From positions 1 to 64,000 of the forward strand of contig NZ_JAEKEZ010000027.1 in the NCBI RefSeq assembly GCF_016650815.1: 64,000 nucleotides of DNA, written 5' to 3'. The notes beneath the pieces are model-generated. The model had not been told where the DNA came from and searched no databases. It was given only the letters and a program-made list of their open reading frames with translations. The translations under genes and the position numbers were made by a program. Source of the DNA: Pseudomonas sp. TH31. GTDB lineage: Bacteria > Pseudomonadota > Gammaproteobacteria > Pseudomonadales > Pseudomonadaceae. Position 1 is the first letter of the stretch; each line of letters starts with the position of its first letter. Below are positions 53,642 through 62,940 of the stretch, in pieces.

Positions 53642-54328
53642 ATGAAAGACATAGAGTTCTACTATATCAACTACGCAAGCGCCGCCCAACCATGGCTGCA
53701 CGAATTATATCGGTTGCGCAAAGAAGTTTTCGCCGACCGATTAAACTGGAATATTAATATAAGAAATGGTATCGAGCACGACGAGTTCGATAGTGTAAAC
53801 ACCACATACCTAGTCGGCACGTGGAAAGGTGTTCCTCTGGCGAGCCTGCGACTAATTAATACAGTACACCCCTACATGGTCGAGGGGCCGTTTCGCCATT
53901 TTTTTCGCTGCGACCTTCCTAAGCACCATTTGACGGCTGAGGCCAGCCGTTTTTTTGTCGACAAAACCCGTTCACGCCTACTGGGATTATCAAGCGTGCC
54001 GCTGTCTGAGATGCTGCTGTTTACTATGCACAATTATGCTGTCACAACTGGGCTGGGGTCGATTATCACCGTGGTAAGTAATGCTATGGCACGGATCGTC
54101 CGTAAAGGAGGCTGGCATTACAACGTGCTAGATACCGGTGAGGCTTCGCCGGGCGAGAAGGTGCTGCTGCTGGAGATGCCGGTGACAGCCCAAAACCATA
54201 AACAACTACTCGCAGTTATCGCTCAGAAATACTCTCTGTCATACTCTGACATTATCCAGTGGCCTCACCACCAGTACCAAGTGGACAAACGCAGGATCTG
54301 TTGCCCCACCGGGCTTGAAATTAAATAA
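53642..54328 (+). CDS. LuxI-type acyl-homoserine-lactone synthase
   Basis: A 228-residue synthase with the family's invariant set: RLRKEVFADRLNW near residues 24-36, an acidic EHDEFD at 45-50, R70 in ASLRLINT, and E100/R103 in AEASRFFVD. It makes an acyl-HSL from an acyl-ACP and S-adenosylmethionine. GAGGGCGG precedes the ATG. Transcribed away from the biosynthetic operon and towards luxR, whose coding end it overlaps by 8 bp. Acyl chain length cannot be read safely from sequence. Confidence 0.93.
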   Translation: MKDIEFYYINYASAAQPWLHELYRLRKEVFADRLNWNINIRNGIEHDEFDSVNTTYLVGTWKGVPLASLRLINTVHPYMVEGPFRHFFRCDLPKHHLTAEASRFFVDKTRSRLLGLSSVPLSEMLLFTMHNYAVTTGLGSIITVVSNAMARIVRKGGWHYNVLDTGEASPGEKVLLLEMPVTAQNHKQLLAVIAQKYSLSYSDIIQWPHHQYQVDKRRICCPTGLEIK

Positions 54329-55040
54329 TGCCTCGTCTTTTAGCCTCGAAAACCGCCTGCTTGGCATTACACACCTGTAATTTTCTGGATATGTTGGACA
54401 TATGAAACTTTACCGTGCGCTCGGAAATGGCGCAGATCGCTGCAACTTCGCGATAGGCTTTACCCCGTACAACACATTTGAGTACGAGCATTTCCTTTTC
54501 TGAGAGCAAATCATCCTTTGACTCAGGAAACAATTCCTCCACGGTTCGGGTACTCAGAAGGCAATCGTGGAAGTGGATTAGCGCCATCTGAATCTCTGCG
54601 GCATGATCAACCAAGCGCTGTTCAAATTCATCCTGGTTGCTAATATTACACACGCTCAGAGCGGCAAATAGTCCGACGGAGTCATGTAAAATGAAAGTGG
54701 TGCCAGAAGAAATTTGGTGCCTCCCGGAAAGCTTAAAAAACTCCTTACCCTCGGTTAACCCTTGGAGCTTTCCCCATGAGAACGGAGCACAGTTAAGCAG
54801 GCCATAGTTGATCACTGGATCGATCAGGTGATAATTAGCAGCCTTGTACGCACTTAACCAGCTTGCCGGATAATTTGAAATTATCACAGGTGTTACTTTT
54901 CGATTTTTCAGAGTTGCAATATAAGCATAGCTGTAAAAGCCAAAATCTTTAAGCTTATTTTCAAGTTCGTATTTCGCCCGAAAAAAAAACTCATCAATAT
55001 CACTATGAATCAGACCTAAGAACTCAAGCCGGTTGTTCAT
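54321..55040 (-). CDS. LuxR-type acyl-HSL-responsive regulator
   Basis: A 239-residue regulator. The autoinducer-binding half has the conserved W61, Y65, D74-P75 and W89 (ASWLSAYKAANYHLIDPV; PFSWGKL), as in TraR/LasR. The C-terminal half (about 170-235) is a LuxR helix-turn-helix: LLSEKEMLVLKCVVRGKAYR, ISERTVKFHMSNISRKLQV. Convergent with luxI, 8-bp overlap at the stops. Expected to bind the palindromes at 53468 and 53500 and activate the biosynthetic operon and luxI. Confidence 0.92.
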   Translation of the reverse strand: MNNRLEFLGLIHSDIDEFFFRAKYELENKLKDFGFYSYAYIATLKNRKVTPVIISNYPASWLSAYKAANYHLIDPVINYGLLNCAPFSWGKLQGLTEGKEFFKLSGRHQISSGTTFILHDSVGLFAALSVCNISNQDEFEQRLVDHAAEIQMALIHFHDCLLSTRTVEELFPESKDDLLSEKEMLVLKCVVRGKAYREVAAICAISERTVKFHMSNISRKLQVCNAKQAVFEAKRRGII

Positions 55041-55164
55041 TATACGTGCCCCTCTCTTGTGATCTTTGTTATAGCTTTCCGCCTCCTGAAATTCAGATAT
55101 CGACGATAGAGTTATTATTCCAGTTCTTACTTATGTGCTGAGCGTCACTGTTCTCCATAACCCG

Positions 55165-55392
55165 CTACATATTGAGCCCGCAGCAACTCGGGTAGCGATT
55201 TAAGGGGGGCTCTTCCCGAGCTGTTATATGCTCAGAAACAATATAAAACTCGGAAAAAATACACAACAACCCTTCTGCGAGCAAATAATGTTTTTCAGGC
55301 GCCAAAACAGCGCCACATACGCCATACTTCCGTATAACTCTGTAAACTATACCTAGATGGCTAGCAACACTCCGTTCAGGTAGTGTTTGCAC
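55165..55392 (-). CDS. Possible LuxR-type HTH remnant
   Basis: A 75-codon frame starting TLPERSVASHLGIVYRVIRK. The first 25 residues resemble the recognition helix of LuxR/NarL HTH domains, the rest is not family-like. No ribosome binding site. Probably a decayed fragment; the surrounding 55041-55590 holds nothing else recognisable. Confidence 0.25.
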   Translation of the reverse strand: MQTLPERSVASHLGIVYRVIRKYGVCGAVLAPEKHYLLAEGLLCIFSEFYIVSEHITAREEPPLNRYPSCCGLNM

Positions 55393-55599
55393 GGTTGGTC
55401 AATTAATGTCCTGTCACGGAAAAATCTCTCTTTAACCATTGCTGCTATCGGGAACTGGATTTCAAGTAAGATATCTTCACCTTTGGCGCTACAGGGATGG
55501 TCTGAAATAGCTGGAAATGTTCCGGCCACCCGCTATCAGCGGTTTTAAAAACGGCGGCAGGTCGTAATACAATCAATTCCGTCGTCTAATTCATGCTTT

Positions 55600-56560
55600 T
55601 CGACTGTAGTGGCCACCTTTTCCCACATTACATACGTACTTCTCTTTCATTCGCCAGCAAATGTCGACGAGCCATACTTGAACAGCCCAAACAGATGCTC
55701 TATCTCGACGCACACCCGGGCCTTGGCCTTCTCGATTTTACGAATCGCCTTGTACAACGCGCTGCGTTTGCCGTGTTTCTTGTGGGCGCTGCGCAGCGCC
55801 GCAATCTGCTAGATGACTTGGCGTCCTACATGCTCTTCGCCTTCTTCGACCCTGGTATAGCCAGTATCAGCGCACATCACGTTCTCCGAGCCATGCGCCA
55901 GTTTGTCGATCTGGGTGACGTCCGCGATATTGGCCTGACGTGACCACCACGGAGCGCACTAGGCCTGGCTAATCGTTGGCCTCGATGTACACTTTAGCCC
56001 CGAAGTAATACTGGTTGCCTTTCTTAGTTGTATTCGAACTGGGCACATGGACCAGCGTGGCATAGATGATGGTCCCTTGGCGCAATAACAGGCCGCGGCC
56101 ACAAGGTAGTCATTGATCACGCCCAGAAATCCTGCCGCTAACTCATGTTTCTCAAGCAGGCGACGGAAGTCGAGGATGGTGGTTTCGTCAAGGATACGCT
56201 CCAGACTCAGCCCGGAAAACTGGCGCAGGATGGAAGTCTCGTAAAACGCGTCCTTCACCGCCGGATCGCTGTAACCGAACCAGTTTACACGTTGCATCGC
56301 CATCAACGAACAAGCCGAGCGACCACACTCACCCGTCGGGTAATGAGGCTCGATCAGAGCGATCAGCCCTTTACAGGGCACCTCCTGATCCATCTCGATC
56401 AAGAACACCGCCTTGCGTTTACCTGCGTACTCGGCGTCGGCGAAGGTCAATTTCTTCATCGGAAAACTCGGCGACAGGCGTTCGTGGATATTGCAAAATA
56501 AAGAAGCCTTTTCGATTTTCTTAGCATATAGGGTCGCCAATCGCGGAAAAATCAAACAAT
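55600..56560 (-). mobile_element. IS5-family copy 3 (degenerate, different type)
   Basis: Minus strand reads LTFADAEYAGKRKAVFLIEM, WFGYSDPAVKDAFYETSILR, QFSGLSLERILDETTILDFR then broken text, a frame with KATSI, and lower down GRQVI, AIRKIEKAKARV and EIEHLF. N-terminal parts are closer to the canonical IS5 transposase than copies 1 and 2. Many stops and small deletions. Confidence 0.8.
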
Positions 56561-56875
56561 TCTGAATTCATAGGCGGAAGTATCTTAGGCCTGGAGAACA
56601 GCGTAACCAAAAACCATTTTTTAAATCCAACCCATCCGTAAATTTGGTGGGGATTTTATCCGTTGGTACAATCATGAGAATCGCCACAGCCGCATCCGTT
56701 TTATCACCCCGCACGGTGTTATCGACGAACGAATAGAGAAAACAGAAAAAATCGTACGCTAAGGACTTGGCCTCTCAGCTTGAGGTCATTGAGGTTGGCG
56801 GGTAAAGGTCAGAAGATGCGGAAAGCAATCCTATTTTTACGCGGTTATCGCTAACCGCCTAGCATTCAGTTGAGG

Positions 56876-57057
56876 CGTACGCCCCCGGGATGATTGCCAC
56901 TGTGGACATTCATACCGGCCAGAAAACAGTACTCCCTTACTTGATAAACCTTGCTACAAAAGGCCGCGAGGCATTGAAAGAACGAGAATCCGTTCAGATT
57001 TCTCATTATTGTTGCCACTTGAATTCTGAGCAATTGTTAACCATTTTACTCAACTAG
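56876..57057 (+). pseudogene. HlyD 3' fragment (duplicate of the 16.6-kb gene end)
   Basis: Reads PGMIATVDIHTGQKTVLPYL then INLATKGREALKER, nearly the same as the end of the HlyD gene at 16646 (VPGMIATVDVHTGQKTVLSY). The following non-coding bases (ATTCTGAGCAATTGTTAACC) also match those after that gene. Only the last 40-60 codons remain, and the stop of the original is lost. It precedes the intact OmpA lipoprotein gene just as HlyD precedes the OmpA pseudogene. Confidence 0.8.
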
Positions 57058-57084
57058 GCAGATCACACCTAAGATCGGGCCCTC

Positions 57085-57807
57085 ATGAAAAGTTATGGTA
57101 TTCCAAAGATGCAAGGCCAAAATATCTTCTTGTTGACTCTGCTTGTATTGGCGCTGGTGGCGTGCTCCAACACCGAGGGCCTATCCGGCGCAACCAAACA
57201 ACCTGTAGTTGTCGACGAAAAGGCCCCTGTGGCCGGGGAGCCGGCCAAGGTGGTGACCATCCCTAAAGGTAACGTTTATGCCTTCAGTTTCGACGAAAAC
57301 GGGCAGCACGTTACCTGTCAGGCTCCGGTCACGCTGGATGCGAATCAGAAAATAGTCCAGCAAAAAAAATGGGATATGAACTGCACACAACCTAGCTTGC
57401 AGCAGATCAAGCAGCTTACGCCGGCGCGAGAACTGAACCTTTCCTCCGATGCCCTGTTCGACTTCGACAAATCTGGAGTGCAAGACATAAAAGCCCTGGG
57501 CCGGAAAAGCGTGGAGCAACTCGGCAAACTGCTGCGCAACGAATACAGCCAGCAACCGCACTTGGTACTGACCGGCTATACCGACCGCATCGGTGCTCCC
57601 GAGGCCAATCAGGTACTGGCTCTGGCCCGCGCCCAATCAGTGGCTGAGATACTCCAGCGCTCAGGCATTGCCCGAGACCACATCACCGTCCTCGGCAAAG
57701 GCAGCGCCAACCCGCGGGTCGATTGCCCTGGCGTCAATGCCACGCCCGAGTTGATCCGCTGCCTGCAACCCAACCGTCGCGTGAGCATCCAGGTCATCGG
57801 CAACTGA
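57085..57807 (+). CDS. OmpA-family lipoprotein linked to type I secretion
   Basis: A 240-residue outer-membrane lipoprotein. Signal peptide with lipobox LVAC (residues 25-28), a linker with SFDENGQHVTCQAPVTLDAN, and an OmpA domain (SSDALFDFDKSGVQDI, HLVLTGYTDRIG, peptidoglycan motif NQVLALARAQSVAEIL, PNRRVSIQV). Start 57085 is used; the Met at 57109 would give a shorter signal peptide and is possible. It is the intact paralogue of the pseudogene at 15945-16542 and may now serve the broken secretion locus at 17-21 kb. Confidence 0.88.
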   Translation: MKSYGIPKMQGQNIFLLTLLVLALVACSNTEGLSGATKQPVVVDEKAPVAGEPAKVVTIPKGNVYAFSFDENGQHVTCQAPVTLDANQKIVQQKKWDMNCTQPSLQQIKQLTPARELNLSSDALFDFDKSGVQDIKALGRKSVEQLGKLLRNEYSQQPHLVLTGYTDRIGAPEANQVLALARAQSVAEILQRSGIARDHITVLGKGSANPRVDCPGVNATPELIRCLQPNRRVSIQVIGN

Positions 57808-57825
57808 ACCGTTTTACCTGCACTA

Positions 57826-58550
57826 AAAGGGCCCCTTGAGGGTAATGCCAAACAGTTAAGCCCTCCGGCCTGACCTTTGTCCCCAAGAAATCAAAATCCG
57901 ATGCCTATACTGGCATCGGATTTTTTATGCGTCTCGCTCGGGCAATGGAACTGATCCAGAACATCGCCTCTACCCCAACTCAATCGAAGGATTGGATTCG
58001 TACTCGATCCTTCTTTGGTCAAGCAGGCACTTGAACAGGCAGGCTTAGAAACCCCGCGCAAGCGGAACTTGCCGCTGGAGATGAAGCTCTGGTGCATTAT
58101 CTCCATGCTGTTCTTTCGGCGCATGTCGGCCTAGATGTGGTCAGCGGTATGAACATCATGCCGCCGAGGCAATGCCCCTTGTGGCGCCCAGCGCTGTGGT
58201 TCAAGCCCGTCAGAGATAGGGTTGCGAGGCAGTACGACAGGTCTTCCATCTGACTCAGAAAAGTTGGCATGAAGCGGCCCCTCATCCGACTTGGGCAGGA
58301 CTGCGTTTGCTGGGTGTCGATGGTGTCGCTTGGCGAATGCCCGATACGCCGGAAAACCGAGCGCGCTACTTCTCGGCTATAATCAGCATGGCTGACGCCG
58401 AATTTTTCCCCAGGTGCGCATGGTCTGCCAAATGGAGTTGACCAGTCATTTGCTAATTGGCAGCGCTTCTGACGGCGATTGCAGCAACGAAATGAAACTA
58501 GCGGAACAAACTGGTCGAAACCACATATGATCACTGGCTAACGCTGTTTA
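57826..58550 (+). mobile_element. IS4-family transposase, N-terminal remnant
   Basis: Left end GGGCCCCTTGAGGGTAATGC. Transposase text in changing frames: MRLARAMELIQNIAS at 57928, then GVDGVAWRMPDTPENRARYF at about 58318 and SAIISMADAEFFPQVRMVCQ, MELTSHLLIGSASDGDCSNE. It breaks off at about 58550. Complementary to the C-terminal IS4 remnant at 41040-41700. Confidence 0.75.
57895..57926 (+). terminator. Rho-independent terminator
   Basis: Perfect stem AATCCGATGCC / GGCATCGGATT (57895-57905, 57912-57922) with loop TATACT, followed by a T-run (57921-57926). It lies 88 bp after the OmpA lipoprotein stop, inside the left end of the IS4 remnant. Confidence 0.8.
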
Positions 58551-58578
58551 ATCCCGGCGTTAATCCTTGGGCTTGTTG

Positions 58579-58790
58579 CACCAACCGCAGCAAGCAGGCG
58601 CCGAACGACCCGACGGCCTTGCTCTTTTCGTTAGTACGGAAGGCGCCAAGTGGTGGTACTTCCGCTTTTCCTGGGGGGATAAGCAACCCCGTATTTCTCT
58701 CGAGACCTTTCCTGAAATTAGCTTGCGAGATGATCGTGCTCTACATGATGTTGCCAGGGCGCTGGTCGCCAGGGCATTGATCCGCGTGTC
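58579..58790 (+). pseudogene. Tyrosine integrase N-terminal fragment (DUF4102-type)
   Basis: Reads RPDGLALFVSTEGAKWWYF, RFSWGDKQPRISLETFPEIS and LRDDRALHDVARALVARALI, the arm-binding N-terminal domain of P4-type phage/island integrases. No catalytic domain follows. Suggests a former genomic-island end in this area; no attachment site or tRNA is visible. Bases 58791-59129 hold nothing recognisable. Confidence 0.65.
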
Positions 58791-59129
58791 CATCGGCGGC
58801 AGTCGTGTGATGCCAGGAGCCTGACCACGGAAAACACCTAAGGAGCAGTCTTTCAACCTTGACGTGATTTCAAGGTGTTGAGTCTGAGGATGCGCTGGAG
58901 GTGGGTGTGCAAATTGAACGTCGTGGTGCGCTCACGGCGGTGGATACGTACCGAACCTGATTAAATCACCTTTTCGGTAGGTCATCGTCGAGGGAGGGCT
59001 CGGGACCAATCCGGCCGCCGACACTCGATGGTGGATAGTGTTTTGCGGAATCGGGCGACAGCGCTGGCCGCTCAGATTGAAACGTAGAGGGATGTGCCCC
59101 TGCTTCACTGTTCATAGCGACTAAAACCT

Positions 59130-59393
59130 TTGGGACATTTCTTTGATCAGTCGTTGGGACTCGTGGAGTTACTTATTCGATTCCAGCAAGCCTGCGCGCG
59201 AATACCCTGCTTGGCAAAAGCGCGTGGTCGTCGGCCTGGGGACTTCGGACCATTACCCCAACGAGCACGGGACAATGATGATCGGAGTAATACGCTGAAC
59301 CCCAACAACTCCGCGAACAAAGCAACGACCAACAACCGGTCCTCGCAGATGAACCCCAACAACACGAGATATCTGGGCCACAAGAGTGACTGA
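59130..59393 (+). CDS. Small protein frame with NPNN repeats
   Basis: An open frame whose last 45 codons contain two copies of an N-x-R-S-x-x-(L/M)-N-P-N-N motif (DDRSNTLNPNNSAN and NNRSSQMNPNNTRY), known from short hypothetical proteins of pseudomonads. The first part has no such look, so the true start is uncertain. Function unknown. Confidence 0.3.
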   Translation: MGHFFDQSLGLVELLIRFQQACARIPCLAKARGRRPGDFGPLPQRARDNDDRSNTLNPNNSANKATTNNRSSQMNPNNTRYLGHKSD

Positions 59394-59614
59394 TCGAGCT
59401 CCGAACTTTGTTTTGATAGCGGGGGAAGCTTTGGAGGTCGCTTCTTGGCCGACGGTATTCGATATAGACAAGGGGGGCGGCTTGATTAAACGACCAATTC
59501 TGGTCGATTTCGGACTGTCACAGCGGGCCGCAATCACCCCTTTGTGACCGCCAGTAATTGGACAATTCCCCACTCCCAAGAAGTCCATGTTTCTTGTATT
59601 ACATCGGGAATTGC

Positions 59615-59869
59615 TCATGAAAGAGGGGGCTGAGGGACGAACGATGATGTCGGTGACTGCCGTAGTCGCATGATGGCGTCTGTGATGACTTGAGCATTCG
59701 TGTCCAATGTTTCCAAGGCCGCAATTGCGTTAGCGGCGACACTTCCCACTCCATTCGCTGAGAGCCAAATTGTAGTTTCTTCAATGGCCGCAGCTAGGGC
59801 GTGCTGGTTGTGCAGGAGTAGTGTGAGCACGTCTGCTATGGAATTGTTGGCTTCAGAATTATCTGGCAT
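59615..59869 (-). CDS. Small conserved-type hypothetical protein
   Basis: An 84-residue, mostly helical soluble protein (ADVLTLLLHNQHALAAAIEE, SVAANAIAALETLDTNAQVI). GGACG precedes the ATG. The pattern of an LLxNQxALAxAxEE helix and a later ALETLDTNA helix is one I associate with short hypothetical proteins in Pseudomonas, but I cannot name a function. Confidence 0.5.
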   Translation of the reverse strand: MPDNSEANNSIADVLTLLLHNQHALAAAIEETTIWLSANGVGSVAANAIAALETLDTNAQVITDAIMRLRQSPTSSFVPQPPLS

Positions 59870-60191
59870 AGGGATCGTCCTTGAGTAACCGGTACAGGAA
59901 GATTAGCCGAACTCACCGCGGCTGGAGCCACTTCTCAAGATCCGCTGAAACGGGGGTAGTTGCATCGACTTGTCCCTCATTTGCAAAGGATTTGACCCGC
60001 CCCCTTAGCAACCATGACCGGCAGCGAACGGCCCAGAGTTTGTAAAAACGCACTGATGCACCGTCGGCGCGCAGCGACGACGTTTGTTAGCTGAGCAATT
60101 GGTCGAAACAAGGCCTGCGGGTCATCACTGCGGCTTTGGAGCCCATTAGCGCGGCCATTAGCTTGCAGGATCGGCAAAAAAACAGACCTCT

Positions 60192-60700
60192 TCAGGCCGA
60201 CAGCGCCTTCATTAAACTGTTGGTGTCGAGGGTTTTCATGATCCGTTTCAGGTTATAGGCGAGGACATTCAAGCTCATTTCCGCACCTACTCCCTCCAGC
60301 TTTCGCGTCAGGAAATGCGTCGCGCCCATCCAGTGTTTAAGCGTCCCGAAGGGATGCTCGACCGTTCGTTTGCGGATTCGCATCATGTCCAGCGCGTTGC
60401 TTAGCCGGACCTGCATTTCTTCCAATATTGCTTCATGCCCCCAACGCCGAACACGCCGCTGTTTACTCGGTGTGCATTGGGATTTCAACGTACAGTCCTG
60501 GTACCTTGAACTCCAATAGCGATGAAGCTTCATACCTTTCTCGACGCTTGAAAAGCGCCAGATAAGCGCCTCTCCAGCCGGGCATACATACTCGTTTTTT
60601 GCAGCGTCATAAATGAAGGCGTCGTTGTTGAAATGTTCATCGGCTTTGGCTCCAGAGGTCATTGGCTTGGGTACATAGGCGGTGATGTCGTCATCGTGAG
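60192..60700 (-). mobile_element. IS1182-family transposase, C-terminal fragment
   Basis: Open from about 60700: ITAYVPKPMTSGAKADEHF, YVCPAGEALIWRF, CTLKSQCTPSKQRRVRRW, RTVEHPFGTLKHWMGATHFL and LNVLAYNLKRIM. This is the cysteine-rich middle and the C terminus of IS1182 transposases; the N-terminal two thirds are missing. The bases 59960-60190 are probably the element's downstream end. Confidence 0.85.
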
Positions 60701-60875
60701 ACGTTGCTTACGACACCACCCGACACCGATAGAGATGAACGTATCGTATATAGGTCCGTGGATTACTGATCCGGTGCGCTTACTCGCGCGGCAGCACAAT
60801 CAGAGGAGAGCTTTCTCGAGATCGAATGAAGTTAGGCACCCTGCTCAGGGGCAAAACACAACCAGATAAATAGGG

Positions 60876-61279
60876 ATGCTTTCCACAAGAAAAGTAGAAA
60901 GTTTTATCGCCGGACGTGCAAGTCGTTCTTTCTGGAAAAACTCAATCAGCCTGATCTCGCAGAGTACGAGCGGCGGGAACGGGTCAAGGACGAGCTGCAC
61001 AAGTCCCATTACTTTTCCGAGGCGTAAATTGCCTGGAAAAAAGACGCCATGCTGTCGTAGATGGAAAACGGTAAAACCCTTTTTGCTGATTTCGTCGACG
61101 CGGCATCCCACTACTTTTGCCATATATACATCATCTGGAATGGCACCAATTTCTATGAGTTTGTGGCGTCCAATGACGAGAAAAGCATCAGCAGGTTTAT
61201 CGAACTGTTAGGTGAACCCTTTATCCCCGCAGCGTTCTGCTTCGAGTCTCCAGTAGTCAGAAAACTTTCCCGTGCCTAA
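60876..61279 (+). other. Unrecognised coding-like stretch
   Basis: Two pieces with coding character (DLAEYERRERVKDELHKSHY at about 60950 and a frame 61061-61279 with LFADFVDAASHYFCHIYIIW) separated by stops. No family recognised; probably a broken gene. Confidence 0.3.
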
Positions 61280-61303
61280 CACCCATTATTGAGGTAACGA
61301 AGT

Positions 61304-62470
61304 TCATGGGCTGGATGGCGCATCTGTCATTGGAACATCATGAAGCCTGCACTCGCGCGGGAACGCTTCTGGATAAGTGGCAGGGCCGTGCCGCTGAAAC
61401 CGAACTGGCACGCTGTATTTCGCAGCAGACCATGGACGAATTGTGCTGGCCGAGGGGCTGATGCAGTTGGTCGTGCCTGAGCGTTATGGCGGGTTGGAGT
61501 GCGATTGGCCAACGTTGGTCGAAACTTCCAGAATTTCCTCACGGGTTTGCCCGTCGACAGGCTGGATGATCGGTCTTGTAGGTAGCCGTGCGGCGATTGT
61601 CGGCAGGCTTCCTTACATATGCCAGGAGCATGTCTTTGCGGATCGGCCGGGGCAAATCATTGCGACGGCGTCCGTGTCCAAAGATGCCTCGATCCACAAG
61701 GTCGACGGTGGCTTTCGCGTGAGTGGCACCTGGCGCTTCAGTTCGGGGACAATCATGCCGGCTGGGTAATCGTATCCGCCAAGGACCCTCGGGAGGCATC
61801 GCTCAACCCTGTGCTGATGTTCACACTCAGCATCGATGAGGTTCGGATCGAGGATGCCTGGCATGTCACTGTAATGTACGGCACTGGCTCAAAAGACCTT
61901 CGGCTTGATGATGTCTTTGTGTCAGATACTTGGGTAGTCTCGCAGTCCGAGTGTTTCGGGCCCGCACCGGCAGGAACCAGACACAATCCGGACGGCTATC
62001 TGTCTGATGTGGCGTTCATTCCATACCTGGGCAGCCTGCATATCGGTCCGGTGCTCGGCTGTGCGGAGGGCGCCTGTGATGAGTGCGTCGCAGCCCTGCG
62101 AAATCGCCTGGCCACGGAGGAGGGCGCAGTCGCAAAGACCCGGCCATTGCAGCTGGAGCGACTCGCGGAAAGCGCGGCGCAGTTGAGTTGTGCCAGGCAC
62201 CTCTACTACGCGATTGCCTTTTTACTGCATAGCGCCGGCGTAGCAGGCCGGTCGCTGTCGGCGCAAGAGTTGGTGACCCTCAAGCGGGATCGAGCCTACT
62301 TGGTGCAGCAAATGGGGACAGCAGTGATTTTTGAGGCGAGCCCGGTGCAACGGCACTGGCGTGACCTTCAGGTGATGGCGTCCCATTTGGATGTGAATTG
62401 GGAGACCGCAATGCTCGCCTATGGTGATTTTGCGATGGGGCATCCCCGATGTTTAGGCTATGAATGGTAA
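61304..62470 (+). pseudogene. Acyl-CoA-dehydrogenase-fold flavin monooxygenase, frameshifted
   Basis: Three frames join: MGWMAHLSLEHHEACTRAGT from 61304, then after about 61440 LAEGLMQLVVPERYGGLECD and VCPSTGWMIGLVGSRAAI, then after about 61760 NHAGWVIVSAKDPREASLNP to RCLGYEW at 62470. The STGW, GGF.VSG.W.FSSG and RDLQVMASHLDVNW words are those of HsaA/HpaB-C2-like oxygenases that use reduced flavin on aromatic substrates. At least two indels make it non-functional, unless they are sequence errors. Confidence 0.75.
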
Positions 62471-62584
62471 GCCCCCGCCCGTTTGTTGGCCGTTCTGTTT
62501 TTTACAGCGGGGCCATGCTGAGAGTTCCAGGCCATCCCCCCCGACCACTAAGTTCCAAACCATGAAATTTGTCAGCACTCTCAA

Positions 62585-62850
62585 TTATCCTCGAGATTGT
62601 TGAACACCGTTTCCAGCAGACGGTTGAGGCGCTGGATCTGGGCATCGGTCAGCCCGTTGAAACTTCGTTTGAAAAGATCCCGGTGCCAACCTGAATACGT
62701 TCGATGGCCGCGCGGCCGGCCGCCGTTATGCGGACTTGGGTCACGCGACCGTCTTCGGTGCTCGGCGCTGTGTCGACAAGACCGTCATCTTTCATGAGGT
62801 AGACGATTTTGGTCACCGTCGACAGCTTGGCGATGGCATGAGTGGAGATT
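62585..62850 (-). pseudogene. MarR-family regulator, C-terminal remnant
   Basis: Minus strand reads HAIAKLSTVTKIVYLMKDDG, LVDTAPSTEDGRVTQVRITA and AGRAAIERIQ, the recognition helix and wing of a MarR repressor, then a frame change and LNRLLETVFNNLEDN-type text. The N-terminal half is absent. Probably once controlled the adjacent monooxygenase. Confidence 0.65.
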
Positions 62851-62940
62851 TCGGAGCTACTTCAAAGCTGCCATTACACTAGGCCCAGTGCGTGGCCCCA
62901 TGTGGGGCTTACTCCTCAAAGGGGCGTTGGACTCTGGATA

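Noticed and set aside
59253..59618. 121-codon minus-strand frame
   Set aside because: Lies opposite the NPNN-repeat frame and overlaps the small gene at 59615; composition looks non-coding.
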